Part shown: piece by piece, positions 1 to 9,042 of the stretch
Position numbering within the stretch: position 1 is the first letter of the stretch
Layout of the letters: the number at the start of each line of letters is the position of its first letter
Source: Candidatus Sulfidibacterium hydrothermale
GTDB lineage: Bacteria; Bacteroidota; Bacteroidia; Bacteroidales; F082
Assembly (NCBI RefSeq): GCF_020149915.1
Contig: NZ_CP083760.1
Location: 186,001 to 250,000, forward strand
Length of the DNA: 64,000 nt
Direction: 5' to 3'
Program-made: the position numbers and the translations under genes
The notes under the pieces: generated by a model
Seen by the model: the letters and a program-made list of their open reading frames with translations, nothing else
Database searches by the model: none
Told to the model about the DNA's origin: nothing

Positions 1-1263
1 GCCGGATTGTCTCAATTACCTAAAGACGGAAGATGGGGTAATTTCCCTGCTGTTTCCGGTGGATGGGTTATATCCAATGAAAATTTCTTCCCCAAAAAAG
101 AAAAAGGAATCAGTTTCCTGAAATTAAGAGCCAGCTGGGGGAAAAACGGGAGCCTCTCAAACCTGGGCGGATATAGCTACGCCTCTTTTATCCGTTCAAC
201 TTACTGGGGAATAACCATGCGTTACCCACTTACCGACAGCCATTTTGTTACGGTTTATGAACCCTCCCAATTACCAAACCCAGATTTAAAATGGGAAAAA
301 AGTATTCAAACAGACATTGGTTTAGACTTACATGCATTAAATGACCATTTAACCTTTACTTTTGACTATTACCGAAAAGTTACCAGCGGATTAATAACAC
401 AAAACACGCCTCCTTTCGAAGCGGGGAATAACGCAGCTCCAATAAATGCCGGGGATGTTCTTAACCGGGGATTTGAATTTGATTTGGGCTACCATAACCG
501 TTCAAGAAACGGAAACTTTAAGTATAATTTAAACGTCAATTTATCAACTCTGCACAACGAAGTAACCTACCTTAATCCACAGCTTCACAGACTTTACGGG
601 GCTCAGGTCGGAACGGGATGGACGGCCACGGTATTTAGCAAAGGTTATCCTGTCTGGTACTTTTACGGTTATAAAACAGACGGCATTAACAAAGAAACCG
701 GAGATCCCAACTTTGTTGATGTTAATGGAGACGGGGTTATCAATTCGAGCGATAAAACATATATTGGAAGCCCCATTCCGAAAATATTATATGGCGGCAA
801 TTTCAATGTATCGTATAAACAACTTTCTCTTTCTGTAATTTTTGAAGGGGCAGCAGGAAACAAGGTTTTAATGGGTTGGATAAGACCGGATGTCCCGACA
901 ATGAACATGCCCACTTGTTTTTATACCGATCGGTGGACTCCGGAAAATCCTAACGGAACAATGCCAAAAGCAGGAGCAGATCCCAAAACATGGAATAGCG
1001 ATATTTTGGTCTTTGATGCATCGTATTTAAGTATTCAGCAAATTCAATTAGGGTACAATCTTCCTCCTCAATTGTTAAAGAAAATGAGGTTTTCTTCATT
1101 CCGTGTTTATATTTCATTAAATGACTTTTTCATGATTACAAGCTATCCCGGTCTCACCCCTCAGGTGGGTACAAACAATGGTGAAAACAACAACTACGGA
1201 ATAGATCACGGAACTTATCCTATGTCTCGTTCAGTTATGATTGGTACTTCTTTTTCTTTATAA
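1..1263 (+). CDS. SusC/RagA-family TonB-linked outer membrane protein, C-terminal part (5' truncated by window edge)
   Basis: The reading frame is open from base 1, so this is the last 420 residues of a longer protein whose start lies outside the window. SusC-family proteins are about 1000 residues: 22-strand TonB-dependent barrels that import oligosaccharides with their SusD lid. The text shows the alternating aromatic/polar strands of a barrel, a calcium-binding-like DVNGDGVINSSD stretch near residue 240 that is common in this family, and a C-terminus ending in a hydrophobic strand (IGTSFSL). SusD follows 20 bp later. Family call is secure; the substrate cannot be read from sequence. Confidence 0.95.
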   Translation, partial: AGLSQLPKDGRWGNFPAVSGGWVISNENFFPKKEKGISFLKLRASWGKNGSLSNLGGYSYASFIRSTYWGITMRYPLTDSHFVTVYEPSQLPNPDLKWEKSIQTDIGLDLHALNDHLTFTFDYYRKVTSGLITQNTPPFEAGNNAAPINAGDVLNRGFEFDLGYHNRSRNGNFKYNLNVNLSTLHNEVTYLNPQLHRLYGAQVGTGWTATVFSKGYPVWYFYGYKTDGINKETGDPNFVDVNGDGVINSSDKTYIGSPIPKILYGGNFNVSYKQLSLSVIFEGAAGNKVLMGWIRPDVPTMNMPTCFYTDRWTPENPNGTMPKAGADPKTWNSDILVFDASYLSIQQIQLGYNLPPQLLKKMRFSSFRVYISLNDFFMITSYPGLTPQVGTNNGENNNYGIDHGTYPMSRSVMIGTSFSL

Positions 1264-1283
1264 AACAATAAAAAATTTGAAAA

Positions 1284-2873
1284 ATGAAAACAAAAGTTTT
1301 TAAAAATATAATATTAACCGCACTATTCGTGTTCATCCTTTCCGGTTGTCAAAAAGACTTTCTTGACACCACTCCGGAAGGAAAAATTCCAATGGATGAG
1401 TTTTATAAAACAGACCAACAGGCAGAAGGTGCTTTGATGGCTGTATATGACATTTTCCAATCCCTTAATGCCAGACCCTGGAGCAGCATGTGGATGTTAA
1501 AAACCCTTTTGTCAGACGAGGTTTACACCGGAGGCGGCGGAAGAGGTGACCAGCCCGATTACGAAGAAATAAATGAATTTCGTTTTGGAGCATCAAACCC
1601 GGTAATTTCGTGGCTTTTCCAGTTTTCTTATCAGGGTATTTACAGAGCTAACCTGGTTATACAAAACGTAAAACCGGATGATGCCGTTAAAAAACGCATT
1701 ATTGCCGAAGCCAAAACACTAAGGGCCATGTATTATTTTGACCTTGTCACCCTTTGGGGAAAGGTACCTTTGGTAACGAAACCAGCCTCCTCTCCTTCGG
1801 AGTATAATCAACCCCGGGCAGAAGTAAGCGACATTTGGGCCCAAATAGATAAAGACCTGGAAGAAGCAATACCCGACTTACCCTTAAAAAGCGAAGAAGA
1901 ATATCCCGCAAGGGTTTCAAAGGGTTTTGCCGAAGCTTTTCTTGGAAAATCTTTACTTTATCAAAAGAAATATGCAGAGGCTGCAAAAGAATTTCAACTG
2001 GTTATCGACTCACAACAATACGGTCTGATTCCCAATTATGCTGACCGGTTAAGAATTAATAATGAATTCGGAAAAGAATCGTTGTTTGAAATTTCTTATA
2101 CAAAAGATGAAAAATATAATTGGGATAATTTCTACTGGAGTCCTGACGGAAGAATAGAAGAAAGTAACATCCACTGGGAACTTTGTGGCCCGAGAGGAGA
2201 TGGTTGGTTTGAAGGAGGCTCTACCGGCTTACTTGCAGGATGGGGTTTCGGATATCCCGACTCCACGATCTATGAAGCATTTATCCAGGCCGGAGATACC
2301 GTACGCAGAAAAGCTTCTATTATGACAGAAGCCGAACTAAAAAGCTTTGGAGGCAAAATAAGAAACGCCGATCAGAATAATTCCCTGCCGTGGAGTTGCG
2401 TGGGATTAATCCGCTTAAAATACGCTTCTTATGCCAGCGAAACAGATACCACGGCAACGCCGGAATTAAATTATGGTACCAATCTGAGAATAATGGAATA
2501 TGATGATGTTTTGTTAATGGCAGCAGAAGCATATAACCGGTCCGGACAAGATGATAAAGCTTTACCGCTTATTAACCAGGTAAGAAAAAGAGCTCTTCTT
2601 CCGGATTTAAATCTTTCCGGTGATGCTTTATTTGAAGCCATTAAGAACGAAAGAAGATTGGAATTAGCATTTGAAGGGGTTCGTTATCAGGATCTAATTC
2701 GCTGGGGAGATGCCGAAAAAGTTCTGGCAAATCAAGGAAAAGAAATTCCAAGAGGAGATGGAACCTATCTTTCTGTCCCTGATGCCGGTTTTAAATCCTA
2801 CAATGTCTTACTGCCGATTCCGGAACAGGAAATAATGGTGAATCCTTTATGTACCCAAAATCCAGGATATTAA
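1284..2873 (+). CDS. SusD/RagB-family starch-binding-like outer membrane lipoprotein
   Basis: 529 residues. The N-terminus is a lipoprotein signal with the lipobox ending at Cys22, followed by the typical SusD start (CQKDFLDTTPEG). The N-terminal SusD-like region and the C-terminal RagB/SusD domain are both present; the latter contains the NERRLELAFEGVRYQDLIRWG block near residue 455, a strong family signature. It caps the upstream SusC barrel at the cell surface and captures glycan. It sits 20 bp after SusC, so the two are co-transcribed. A GH3 enzyme follows, which fits a small polysaccharide utilisation locus. Confidence 0.97.
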   Translation: MKTKVFKNIILTALFVFILSGCQKDFLDTTPEGKIPMDEFYKTDQQAEGALMAVYDIFQSLNARPWSSMWMLKTLLSDEVYTGGGGRGDQPDYEEINEFRFGASNPVISWLFQFSYQGIYRANLVIQNVKPDDAVKKRIIAEAKTLRAMYYFDLVTLWGKVPLVTKPASSPSEYNQPRAEVSDIWAQIDKDLEEAIPDLPLKSEEEYPARVSKGFAEAFLGKSLLYQKKYAEAAKEFQLVIDSQQYGLIPNYADRLRINNEFGKESLFEISYTKDEKYNWDNFYWSPDGRIEESNIHWELCGPRGDGWFEGGSTGLLAGWGFGYPDSTIYEAFIQAGDTVRRKASIMTEAELKSFGGKIRNADQNNSLPWSCVGLIRLKYASYASETDTTATPELNYGTNLRIMEYDDVLLMAAEAYNRSGQDDKALPLINQVRKRALLPDLNLSGDALFEAIKNERRLELAFEGVRYQDLIRWGDAEKVLANQGKEIPRGDGTYLSVPDAGFKSYNVLLPIPEQEIMVNPLCTQNPGY

Positions 2874-2905
2874 GCAACACTTTTTTCTCATAATAAGCTG
2901 AAAAT

Positions 2906-2947
2906 GGGGCTGTCTTATAGCATAACACAAAATTTTTGGACAGCCCC
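2906..2947 (+). terminator. Hairpin after the SusCD pair
   Basis: A perfect 9-bp stem (GGGGCTGTC / GACAGCCCC) encloses an AT-rich 24-nt loop just after the SusD stop. There is only a broken T run behind it, so it may act as a terminator or as a 3' end-stabilising structure that lowers expression of the downstream glycosidase relative to SusCD. Confidence 0.5.
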
Positions 2948-3025
2948 GTTATTTCATTTTTCTGAAAAACCTTTTTCATAAATCGTTGTCGTTTGATTTT
3001 ACAAATTCTTTCTTAATTTTAAAGT

Positions 3026-5287
3026 ATGTTTAAAAATCGGTTAAAAACTATCATTGTATTTTCAAGTCTCTTGATTGCGACTTCTATTATTTCCAGTTCA
3101 TGCCAAAATGCACACAAAAGCACAAAAGAGGAGAAAATAGATAAAATCATAGCAGGCATGACCCTTGAAGAAAAAGTGGGGCAAATGACCCAAATTACCC
3201 TTGCCGTTGTAAGTAAAGGTACAGTAAACAATCCACAGACCCCTCAGGAAATTGATACAAACAAATTAAAAAAAGCAATTCTTCAATATCACATTGGTTC
3301 CATTCTTAATGTAGTGAATCATGCGTATTCCCGAAAACACTGGCATCAAATTTTACATCAAATCCAAAGCATTACAAATCGAACCCGATTAAAGATTCCT
3401 GTTTTATACGGCATCGATGCCATCCACGGTTCCAATTACATTTTAGGTTCAACTTTATTTCCTCAGGAAATTGGACAAGCCGCAACCTGGAATCCTGCAT
3501 TGGTAAAAAAAGCTGCCGAAATAACTGCTTATGAAACAAGGGCTGCCGGAATTCCCTGGGTTTTTTCTCCTGTACTTGGCGTTGGTAAGCAACCATTATG
3601 GCCACGCCTCTACGAAACATTCGGAGAAGACACCTATCTGACTTCTAAAATGGCTGTTGCGATCGTAAAAGGATATGAGGGAATAGATATTGCCGGAAAA
3701 TATCATGTGGCTTCCTGTATGAAACACTACATGGGCTATAGTTTCCCACTAAGCGGCAAAGACAGAACTCCGGCATGGATACCGGAAAATTACTTACGCA
3801 AATACTTTTTACCGCCATTTTCTGCAGCTGTCGAAGCCGGATCCCATACACTTATGATTAATTCATCCAGTATTAACGGGGTTCCTGTTCATGCAGATCA
3901 TCACATCCTAACAGATATCCTGAGAAATGAACTCCACTTCAAAGGCCTGGCGGTAAGTGACTGGGGTGACATAGAAAACCTGTATACCAAATACCATTTT
4001 GTTCGTTCAGAAAAAGAAGCCGTAAAAGTTGCAGTACTGGCCGGGGTTGACATGAGCATGGTTCCGTTTGATTATTCCTTTCCAAAATACCTCATTGAAT
4101 TGGTAAAAGAAGGACAAATTCCGATGAGCAGAATCAACCAGGCAGTTAAACGAATTCTTACCGTTAAAGAAGAGCTGGGCCTTTTTGATGATTTTGTCTA
4201 TCCGGAGAAAGATTATCCAAAATTTGGATCTGCTGAGTTTAAAACGGATAATCTTAAAACGGCACAAGAATCCATTACTTTGCTTAAAAACAATAATCAG
4301 GTATTACCGCTGAAAAAAAAGCATATTAAGATTCTGGTTACCGGTTTTGCAGCCAACTCCATGGCAACCTTAAACGGAGGATGGACATATACCTGGCAAG
4401 GAACAAAAACAGACTTTTTCGACAACAAAAAAACAACGATTCTAAAAGCCATTCAAAACAAAATTGGGAAAGAAAATGTATTTTATTCAAAAGGGACCAA
4501 TTTTAACAAGCCCCTGGACAACAGCAATATCACCAACCTTGCAAAAAAAGCAGATTATATTGTATTGTGCTTAGGAGAAATGCCCTATGCTGAAACGCCC
4601 GGCAACATCAACGATTTGTATTTACCTGAAAATCAGGTAAACTTTGCTCTAAAATTAGCCAAAACAGGAAAACCGGTAATCCTTGTTTTAACGGAAGGAA
4701 GACCCCGGCTAATTAGTAAGTTTGCAGACAAAATGAGTGGAATCATAATGGCTTATCTTCCAGGAAATCAAGGAGGAAATGCTATTGCAGATGTATTATT
4801 TGGTGATGTAAATCCATCAGGTAAACTCCCTTTTACCTATCCACGGTTTCCCAATTCATTAGAGAACTACAACATTACCTACGATCAACAAAAAATAGAT
4901 ACTTGTCCTCCACAGTTTCCATTTGGTTTCGGATTGAGCTACACCACTTTCCGATACAGCAAATTAAGATTAAATTGCGACACATTATCAAAAGATAAAA
5001 CCTTAAAAATCAGTGTCAATATTACCAATACCGGTAAAAGAGCAGGGAAAGAGGTCGTACAATTATACATTGGTGATCTTTACAGAAATGCAACCATTTT
5101 ACCGGATGTAAAAAGGCTGGTCGGTTTTTCAAAAATAAATCTTCTTCCCGGAGAAACCAAAACCGTTTCTTTTTCCATAAAAAAGCCTGATTTATCTTTT
5201 GTTAACCGAAAGATGAAAACAGTTACGGTTTCGGGAACATATAAAGTTCAGGTGGGCAACTTAACCCGAAAGTTTTATTTAAAATAA
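3026..5287 (+). CDS. Glycoside hydrolase family 3 beta-glycosidase, lipoprotein
   Basis: 753 residues. A signal peptide ends in a lipobox with Cys26, so the enzyme is probably periplasmic or surface lipid-anchored. The N-terminal (beta/alpha)8 GH3 domain carries the KHYMGY segment and the nucleophile motif SDWGD with Asp312; the alpha/beta sandwich domain and a C-terminal fibronectin III-like domain (about residues 640-750) follow. GH3 enzymes remove terminal beta-linked glucose or xylose from oligosaccharides. It lies behind SusCD and in front of a divergent LacI regulator, consistent with a glucan-type utilisation locus; exact linkage specificity is not readable. Confidence 0.95.
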   Translation: MFKNRLKTIIVFSSLLIATSIISSSCQNAHKSTKEEKIDKIIAGMTLEEKVGQMTQITLAVVSKGTVNNPQTPQEIDTNKLKKAILQYHIGSILNVVNHAYSRKHWHQILHQIQSITNRTRLKIPVLYGIDAIHGSNYILGSTLFPQEIGQAATWNPALVKKAAEITAYETRAAGIPWVFSPVLGVGKQPLWPRLYETFGEDTYLTSKMAVAIVKGYEGIDIAGKYHVASCMKHYMGYSFPLSGKDRTPAWIPENYLRKYFLPPFSAAVEAGSHTLMINSSSINGVPVHADHHILTDILRNELHFKGLAVSDWGDIENLYTKYHFVRSEKEAVKVAVLAGVDMSMVPFDYSFPKYLIELVKEGQIPMSRINQAVKRILTVKEELGLFDDFVYPEKDYPKFGSAEFKTDNLKTAQESITLLKNNNQVLPLKKKHIKILVTGFAANSMATLNGGWTYTWQGTKTDFFDNKKTTILKAIQNKIGKENVFYSKGTNFNKPLDNSNITNLAKKADYIVLCLGEMPYAETPGNINDLYLPENQVNFALKLAKTGKPVILVLTEGRPRLISKFADKMSGIIMAYLPGNQGGNAIADVLFGDVNPSGKLPFTYPRFPNSLENYNITYDQQKIDTCPPQFPFGFGLSYTTFRYSKLRLNCDTLSKDKTLKISVNITNTGKRAGKEVVQLYIGDLYRNATILPDVKRLVGFSKINLLPGETKTVSFSIKKPDLSFVNRKMKTVTVSGTYKVQVGNLTRKFYLK

Positions 5288-5297
5288 AAATATACCG

Positions 5298-6323
5298 TTA
5301 TTTTATTCGCATAGCCGAACCCTTCAAAAGAAAGTTTACCGGCAAAACAACATCTTTTTTCTCAAAAGAAGGATTGTTTATTTGTTCCAGTAAAATTTCG
5401 GCAGCCTGGTATCCCATTTGATAACCCGGAATTTTCAATAATGACAAATTATAAGTTAAATCGGGAAATTCCTCTACTCCAATGGCGATAAGCAAAAAAT
5501 CTTTCGGTACAGAAAAACCTTCTTTCTCAAGAATCCGCAACACGGTAGCTGCCGATAAGGTTCCCTTTACCAGCAGAGCTTCCGGACGGTTTTTACTCTG
5601 CATTAATCCGATAACTTTTTTTGCAAAATCCGGACTTTCGTGTGAAAAATAGTGAACATGCGATTGTCTTTTGTCCAATCCGGACAAATCAAGCGCCAAA
5701 TTGAAAGCCGATAAAAGTTGAAAATCTTCCGGTTTATCATCGTTTTCCAGTAAAAGAGCGATTCTTTTAATCTGGAAAGATTTTAACGATTCCAGAATCT
5801 TCGAAACTCCCTGAAACATATCAGGCAAAACCATACTTATATTTTCAGGAACATCGGGTTCAAAAACCGAAACGACAGGAAAATTCTCTCTTTGTAATAC
5901 AGAATAAAATTCATTTTGAAGATGGCGATTGGATATAAAATGCACAATCCCGCTGATTCCATATTTCCGGAAAGTTTTAAAAAAAGAGGAAGTTCGTTCA
6001 TCATCTCCTCTTGTATCTATAACAAAAGTCTGATAATCAAACCGATTAAAATAATCGGTAATTCCGGAAACAATTTCCTGGTACAGGGCATTTTTCAAAG
6101 CAGGAACCAAAACCGCCACGGCTTCGGTTTTTTCAGGATGCATCAATTCGGGAATTCCGGGATAATATCCGATTCTTGAAGCGGTTTGTCTTACTTTTTC
6201 TTTCATTTCGCGGCTGATCCGCGGATGATCATTCAGCGCCCGCGAAACAGTAGAAACGGAAACATGTAAAATATCGGCAATATCCTGAACACCTACCTTT
6301 TTATTCTTTTTCCCTGCTGTCAT
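5298..6323 (-). CDS. LacI/GalR-family transcriptional regulator
   Basis: 341 residues. The N-terminal helix-turn-helix (VGVQDIADILHVSVSTVSRAL, residues about 10-30) and hinge helix are followed by a periplasmic-binding-protein-like sensor domain. It is convergent with the GH3 gene, separated by only 10 bp, so it is probably the sugar-responsive regulator of the SusCD-GH3 locus. Use of a LacI repressor rather than a hybrid two-component sensor or ECF sigma/anti-sigma pair suggests a simple mono- or disaccharide effector (inference). Confidence 0.95.
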   Translation of the reverse strand: MTAGKKNKKVGVQDIADILHVSVSTVSRALNDHPRISREMKEKVRQTASRIGYYPGIPELMHPEKTEAVAVLVPALKNALYQEIVSGITDYFNRFDYQTFVIDTRGDDERTSSFFKTFRKYGISGIVHFISNRHLQNEFYSVLQRENFPVVSVFEPDVPENISMVLPDMFQGVSKILESLKSFQIKRIALLLENDDKPEDFQLLSAFNLALDLSGLDKRQSHVHYFSHESPDFAKKVIGLMQSKNRPEALLVKGTLSAATVLRILEKEGFSVPKDFLLIAIGVEEFPDLTYNLSLLKIPGYQMGYQAAEILLEQINNPSFEKKDVVLPVNFLLKGSAMRIK

Positions 6324-6342
6324 GTTATAAAAAGTTTAGGCA

Positions 6343-6363
6343 GACAAATTTAGGACAAATTTA
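6343..6363 (-). promoter_or_regulatory. Tandem -7-like boxes upstream of the LacI gene
   Basis: Read on the minus strand there are two copies of TAAATTTG, matching the Bacteroidota -7 consensus TAnnTTTG, spaced 11 bp apart and beginning 20-40 bp upstream of the LacI start. The 11-bp direct repeat places both on the same helix face and could also be a binding site. Confidence 0.5.
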
Positions 6364-6447
6364 CATGCCCAACCCACCTGCAAATGATGAACGATGAATA
6401 ACGAATGATAAGTAGTTATTTTTCAACGCTTTACCATGCTTTCAATA

Positions 6448-6739
6448 TCATCCTGAACGGAGCACAGCGCAGTGAAGGATCTCAGAGGTTGTTTGGATGT
6501 GAGGATGGAGGATGTTTGATGTCAACGATGAATGGGAAAAGTTATTTGTCATTGATGATTGGTCGATTTTTGCGTTTTATCTGTGTTTTTTACTGTCTTC
6601 CTGAACAGAGCACAGCGGAGTGAAGGATCTCAGAGGTTGTTTGGATGTGAGGATGGAGGATGTTAATGATGAGTGATGAATGGGAAAAAGTCATTAGTTA
6701 TTGGTAATGGTTGATTTTCAATATTTACCCATATTTTCA
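6448..6739. repeat. Tandem pair of ~146-bp units carrying a REP-like half palindrome
   Basis: Two adjacent units (starting about 6448 and 6595) share the motif TCCTGAACgGAGCaCAGCG followed by GTGAAGGATCTCAGAGG and a long common tail (GTTTGGATGTGAGGATGGAGGATG). Each carries only the left half of the palindrome seen in full at 6742, 6952 and 7420. No credible gene overlaps. Confidence 0.75.
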
Positions 6740-6741
6740 TT

Positions 6742-6830
6742 GTCATCATGAACGCAGCGTAGCGAAGTGAAGGATCTCAAAATAATCACGACTGTTCAAA
6801 GAGATGCTTCGCGTTGCTTAGCAGGACAAA
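6742..6830. repeat. REP-like palindromic repeat, copy C
   Basis: Begins GTCATCATGAACGCAGCGTAGCGAAG and closes with GAGATGCTTCGCG...GGACAAA, giving an imperfect hairpin of about 89 nt. Nearly identical to copy D at 6952. This type of repeat is widespread in Bacteroidota intergenic regions. Confidence 0.75.
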
Positions 6831-6951
6831 CCGGTTAGTTTTTGGGATTTGGGATTTTTTGTGATTTGATTTTTTGTCTTTTGGGATTTCTAACTTGGTC
6901 ATTGGTCACTGGTGATTGGTTGATTTTCAGTATTTTACATGTATTTCCGCT

Positions 6952-7040
6952 GTCATCCTGAACGAAGCGTAGCGAAGTGAAGGATCTCAAAATAATCACG
7001 ACTGTTCAAAGAGATGCTTCGCGCTGCTCAGCATGACAAA
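6952..7040. repeat. REP-like palindromic repeat, copy D
   Basis: Full palindromic copy; the central AAAATAATCACGACTGTTC is identical to copy C. The preceding ~40 bp (GGTTGATTTTCA..TATTT) is also repeated before copies C and F, so the repeating unit is larger than the hairpin. Confidence 0.75.
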
Positions 7041-7166
7041 ACAGTTGGTTTTTGAAGTTGTCATTTGCTCTTTTTTTTGATATTTCCCACTTTAGGCACT
7101 TCAAACTTTAGGCATTTGAAGTACTTAAAATTTGAAGTGTGAAGTACTTAAAGTGAGTAGACTATA

Positions 7167-7330
7167 TCTCGTCCGTGTTTATAATTAATCCCGAAGGGAT
7201 TAAACCAGAATAACCCTGTACGAAGTGCAGGGAAATAAACACAAGGAAACCACAACCCCTTCGGGGTTGAACACTGGCCTCTGAATAAATTCAGAGTTAA
7301 CAGTAATAAGTCGTCCCTACGGGACTCCAT
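7167..7330. repeat. Composite palindrome-rich intergenic repeat
   Basis: Contains four short perfect hairpins in a row: AATCCCgaaGGGATT, CAACCCCttcGGGGTTG, CTGAATaaATTCAG and GTCCCtacGGGAC. The series could fold into a multi-stem structure. No coding potential is convincing here. Confidence 0.6.
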
Positions 7331-7419
7331 TACACTACATCTTATTGGTGAAATTCATCGTTCGAGCGACGCCCAAACGATGAGTGATGATTTTCATTGC
7401 TCTATCCATGTTTTTTGTT

Positions 7420-7520
7420 GTCGTTCTGAACGGAGCGATAGCGAAGTGAAGAATCTCAAAAATAATCACGGCTGTTAAAGCTGTTAAAAAAGATGCTTCA
7501 CTGCGTTCAACATGACAAAA
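7420..7520. repeat. REP-like palindromic repeat, copy E
   Basis: Diverged copy (GTCGTTCTGAACGGAGCG ... GATGCTTCACTGCGTTC AACATGACAAA) with a short internal duplication of CTGTTAAA compared with copies C and D. Confidence 0.7.
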
Positions 7521-7656
7521 CAGTTGGTTTTGGGCGTTTTGTATTTGGCCGCTTGTGATTTTTTTGCAATTTGCTTTTTTGTTTTTCGGGATTTCTAATC
7601 TGGTCGTTAACCATGGGTGATTGGTTGATTCTTAATGTTTTACCCATGTTTTCATT

Positions 7657-7744
7657 GTTATCATGAATGCAGCGCAGTGCAGTGAAGGATCTAAAATAAC
7701 CACGGCTGGTCAAAGAGATTCTTCGCTACGCTCAGAAGGACAAA
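7657..7744. repeat. REP-like palindromic repeat, copy F
   Basis: Most diverged copy (TTATCATGAATGCAGCGCAG ... GAGATTCTTCGCTACGCTCAGAAGGACAAAAG). It ends about 60 bp downstream of the stop codon of the convergent dehydrogenase gene and may add a hairpin to its transcript end. Confidence 0.65.
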
Positions 7745-7804
7745 AGAAGTTGATTTTTGGGATTTCAAATTTAGTCACCTGAAACCCGCTGTTAGCGCCC
7801 CCGG

Positions 7805-8758
7805 TTAACGTCCCAGTTTTTCCCTGATTTTCTCCAGCATTATAGCGGTCAGTTTCTCGATATCGTAAGTGGTTTCCAGTCCCCAGTCGCGACGGGCAAT
7901 GCTGTCGTCGATGCTGGCAGGCCAGCTTTCCGCAATCGCTTGCCGGAAATCGGGTTTGTACGTAATCGTAAAACCGGGAATGTGTTTTTTAATTTCTTCT
8001 GCCAGTTGTTTCGGATCAAAAGAAATTCCCGCCATGTTGTATGCCGAACGTAACGAAAGCTGCTCGGGTTTAGCCTGCATCAGTTTGATGGTATTTTTTA
8101 TGGCATCTTCCATAAACATCATCGGCAAAGCGGTATCTTCTTTCAGAAAACACTGGTAACGGCCTTTTTTTATCGCATCAAAAAAGATTTCGACAGCATA
8201 GTCTGTTGTTCCGCCACCCGGTTCAGTCTTATAGCTGATCAGTCCCGGATAACGTACACTGCGAAAATCAATGCCGTAACGTTTATGGTAATACTCGCCC
8301 CAGCGTTCGCCGGCCAGTTTGGAAATTCCATAAACCGTATTGGGCTCCATCACCGTAAGTTGCGGTGTATTATGACGCGGGGTTGTCGGGCCGAAAACAG
8401 CAATGGAGCTGGGCCAAAAGATCTTTTTTGCTCCGGTTTCGCGGGCTGCTTCCAGGGTATTCATGAGCGCTTTCATGTTGATATCCCAGGCCTGCAACGG
8501 AATTTTCTCAGCGTTGCCCGAAAGCACCGCCGCCAGATTATAAATTTCGGTGATCTTAAATCGTACCAAAAAATGAATCAGGTTATTAAAGTCCAGTACA
8601 TCCAGGATCTGAAAAGGGCCTGAACGCCGGATTTCGTCGGTGGGTTGTTTAATGTCGGTAGCAAAAACATGATGATTACCATAAATTTTGCGCAGGGCCA
8701 TCACCAGTTCCGAACCGATTTGACCCGAACTGCCGATAACAAGAATATTTGTGTCCAT
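7805..8758 (-). CDS. NAD-dependent SDR epimerase-like protein, probable L-threonine 3-dehydrogenase (SDR type)
   Basis: 317 residues, extended short-chain dehydrogenase fold. The Rossmann motif GSSGQIG is at residues 9-15, and the catalytic YxxxK is Tyr143/Lys147 with the upstream serine in WPSSIAVFG. Length and the N-terminal pattern match the bacterial UDP-galactose-4-epimerase-like L-threonine dehydrogenases, which oxidise threonine to 2-amino-3-ketobutyrate. A nucleotide-sugar epimerase is the main alternative, but the sequence around TTPRHNTPQ and the short C-terminus favour the threonine enzyme. It is monocistronic. Confidence 0.8.
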   Translation of the reverse strand: MDTNILVIGSSGQIGSELVMALRKIYGNHHVFATDIKQPTDEIRRSGPFQILDVLDFNNLIHFLVRFKITEIYNLAAVLSGNAEKIPLQAWDINMKALMNTLEAARETGAKKIFWPSSIAVFGPTTPRHNTPQLTVMEPNTVYGISKLAGERWGEYYHKRYGIDFRSVRYPGLISYKTEPGGGTTDYAVEIFFDAIKKGRYQCFLKEDTALPMMFMEDAIKNTIKLMQAKPEQLSLRSAYNMAGISFDPKQLAEEIKKHIPGFTITYKPDFRQAIAESWPASIDDSIARRDWGLETTYDIEKLTAIMLEKIREKLGR

Positions 8759-8789
8759 TGGTTTGCGGTTTTTTTTGAAATAAGCGAGG

Positions 8790-8797
8790 CAAAGGTA
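8790..8797 (-). promoter_or_regulatory. -7 box of the dehydrogenase gene
   Basis: The minus strand reads TACCTTTG, an exact match to TAnnTTTG, 32 bp upstream of the ATG. Confidence 0.5.
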
Positions 8798-9042
8798 GTG
8801 AAATAACGCCGAATCAAATTCAAAAACAAACAGAAATAACCGGTTTATAACAACATAATCCCCGCTCGTATTTTCAGCCCGTATTTGAATAAGCCGGTTG
8901 AAATTTTTTCTTTTTCACTTTCAAAATCACACACTGTCAAATATTTGAAGCCGATTTATACCGTTTAACGGCCCATAAAAACAGGGCAACCCGTCAATTA
9001 CTCTCATTAAATCCTTATCTTTACAAGCTAAAAAAAGCTTTC

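Noticed and set aside
6405-6623. 72-codon frame in the repeat region after the LacI gene
   Set aside because: It is made of the REP-like units and their spacer and has no start context or motif.
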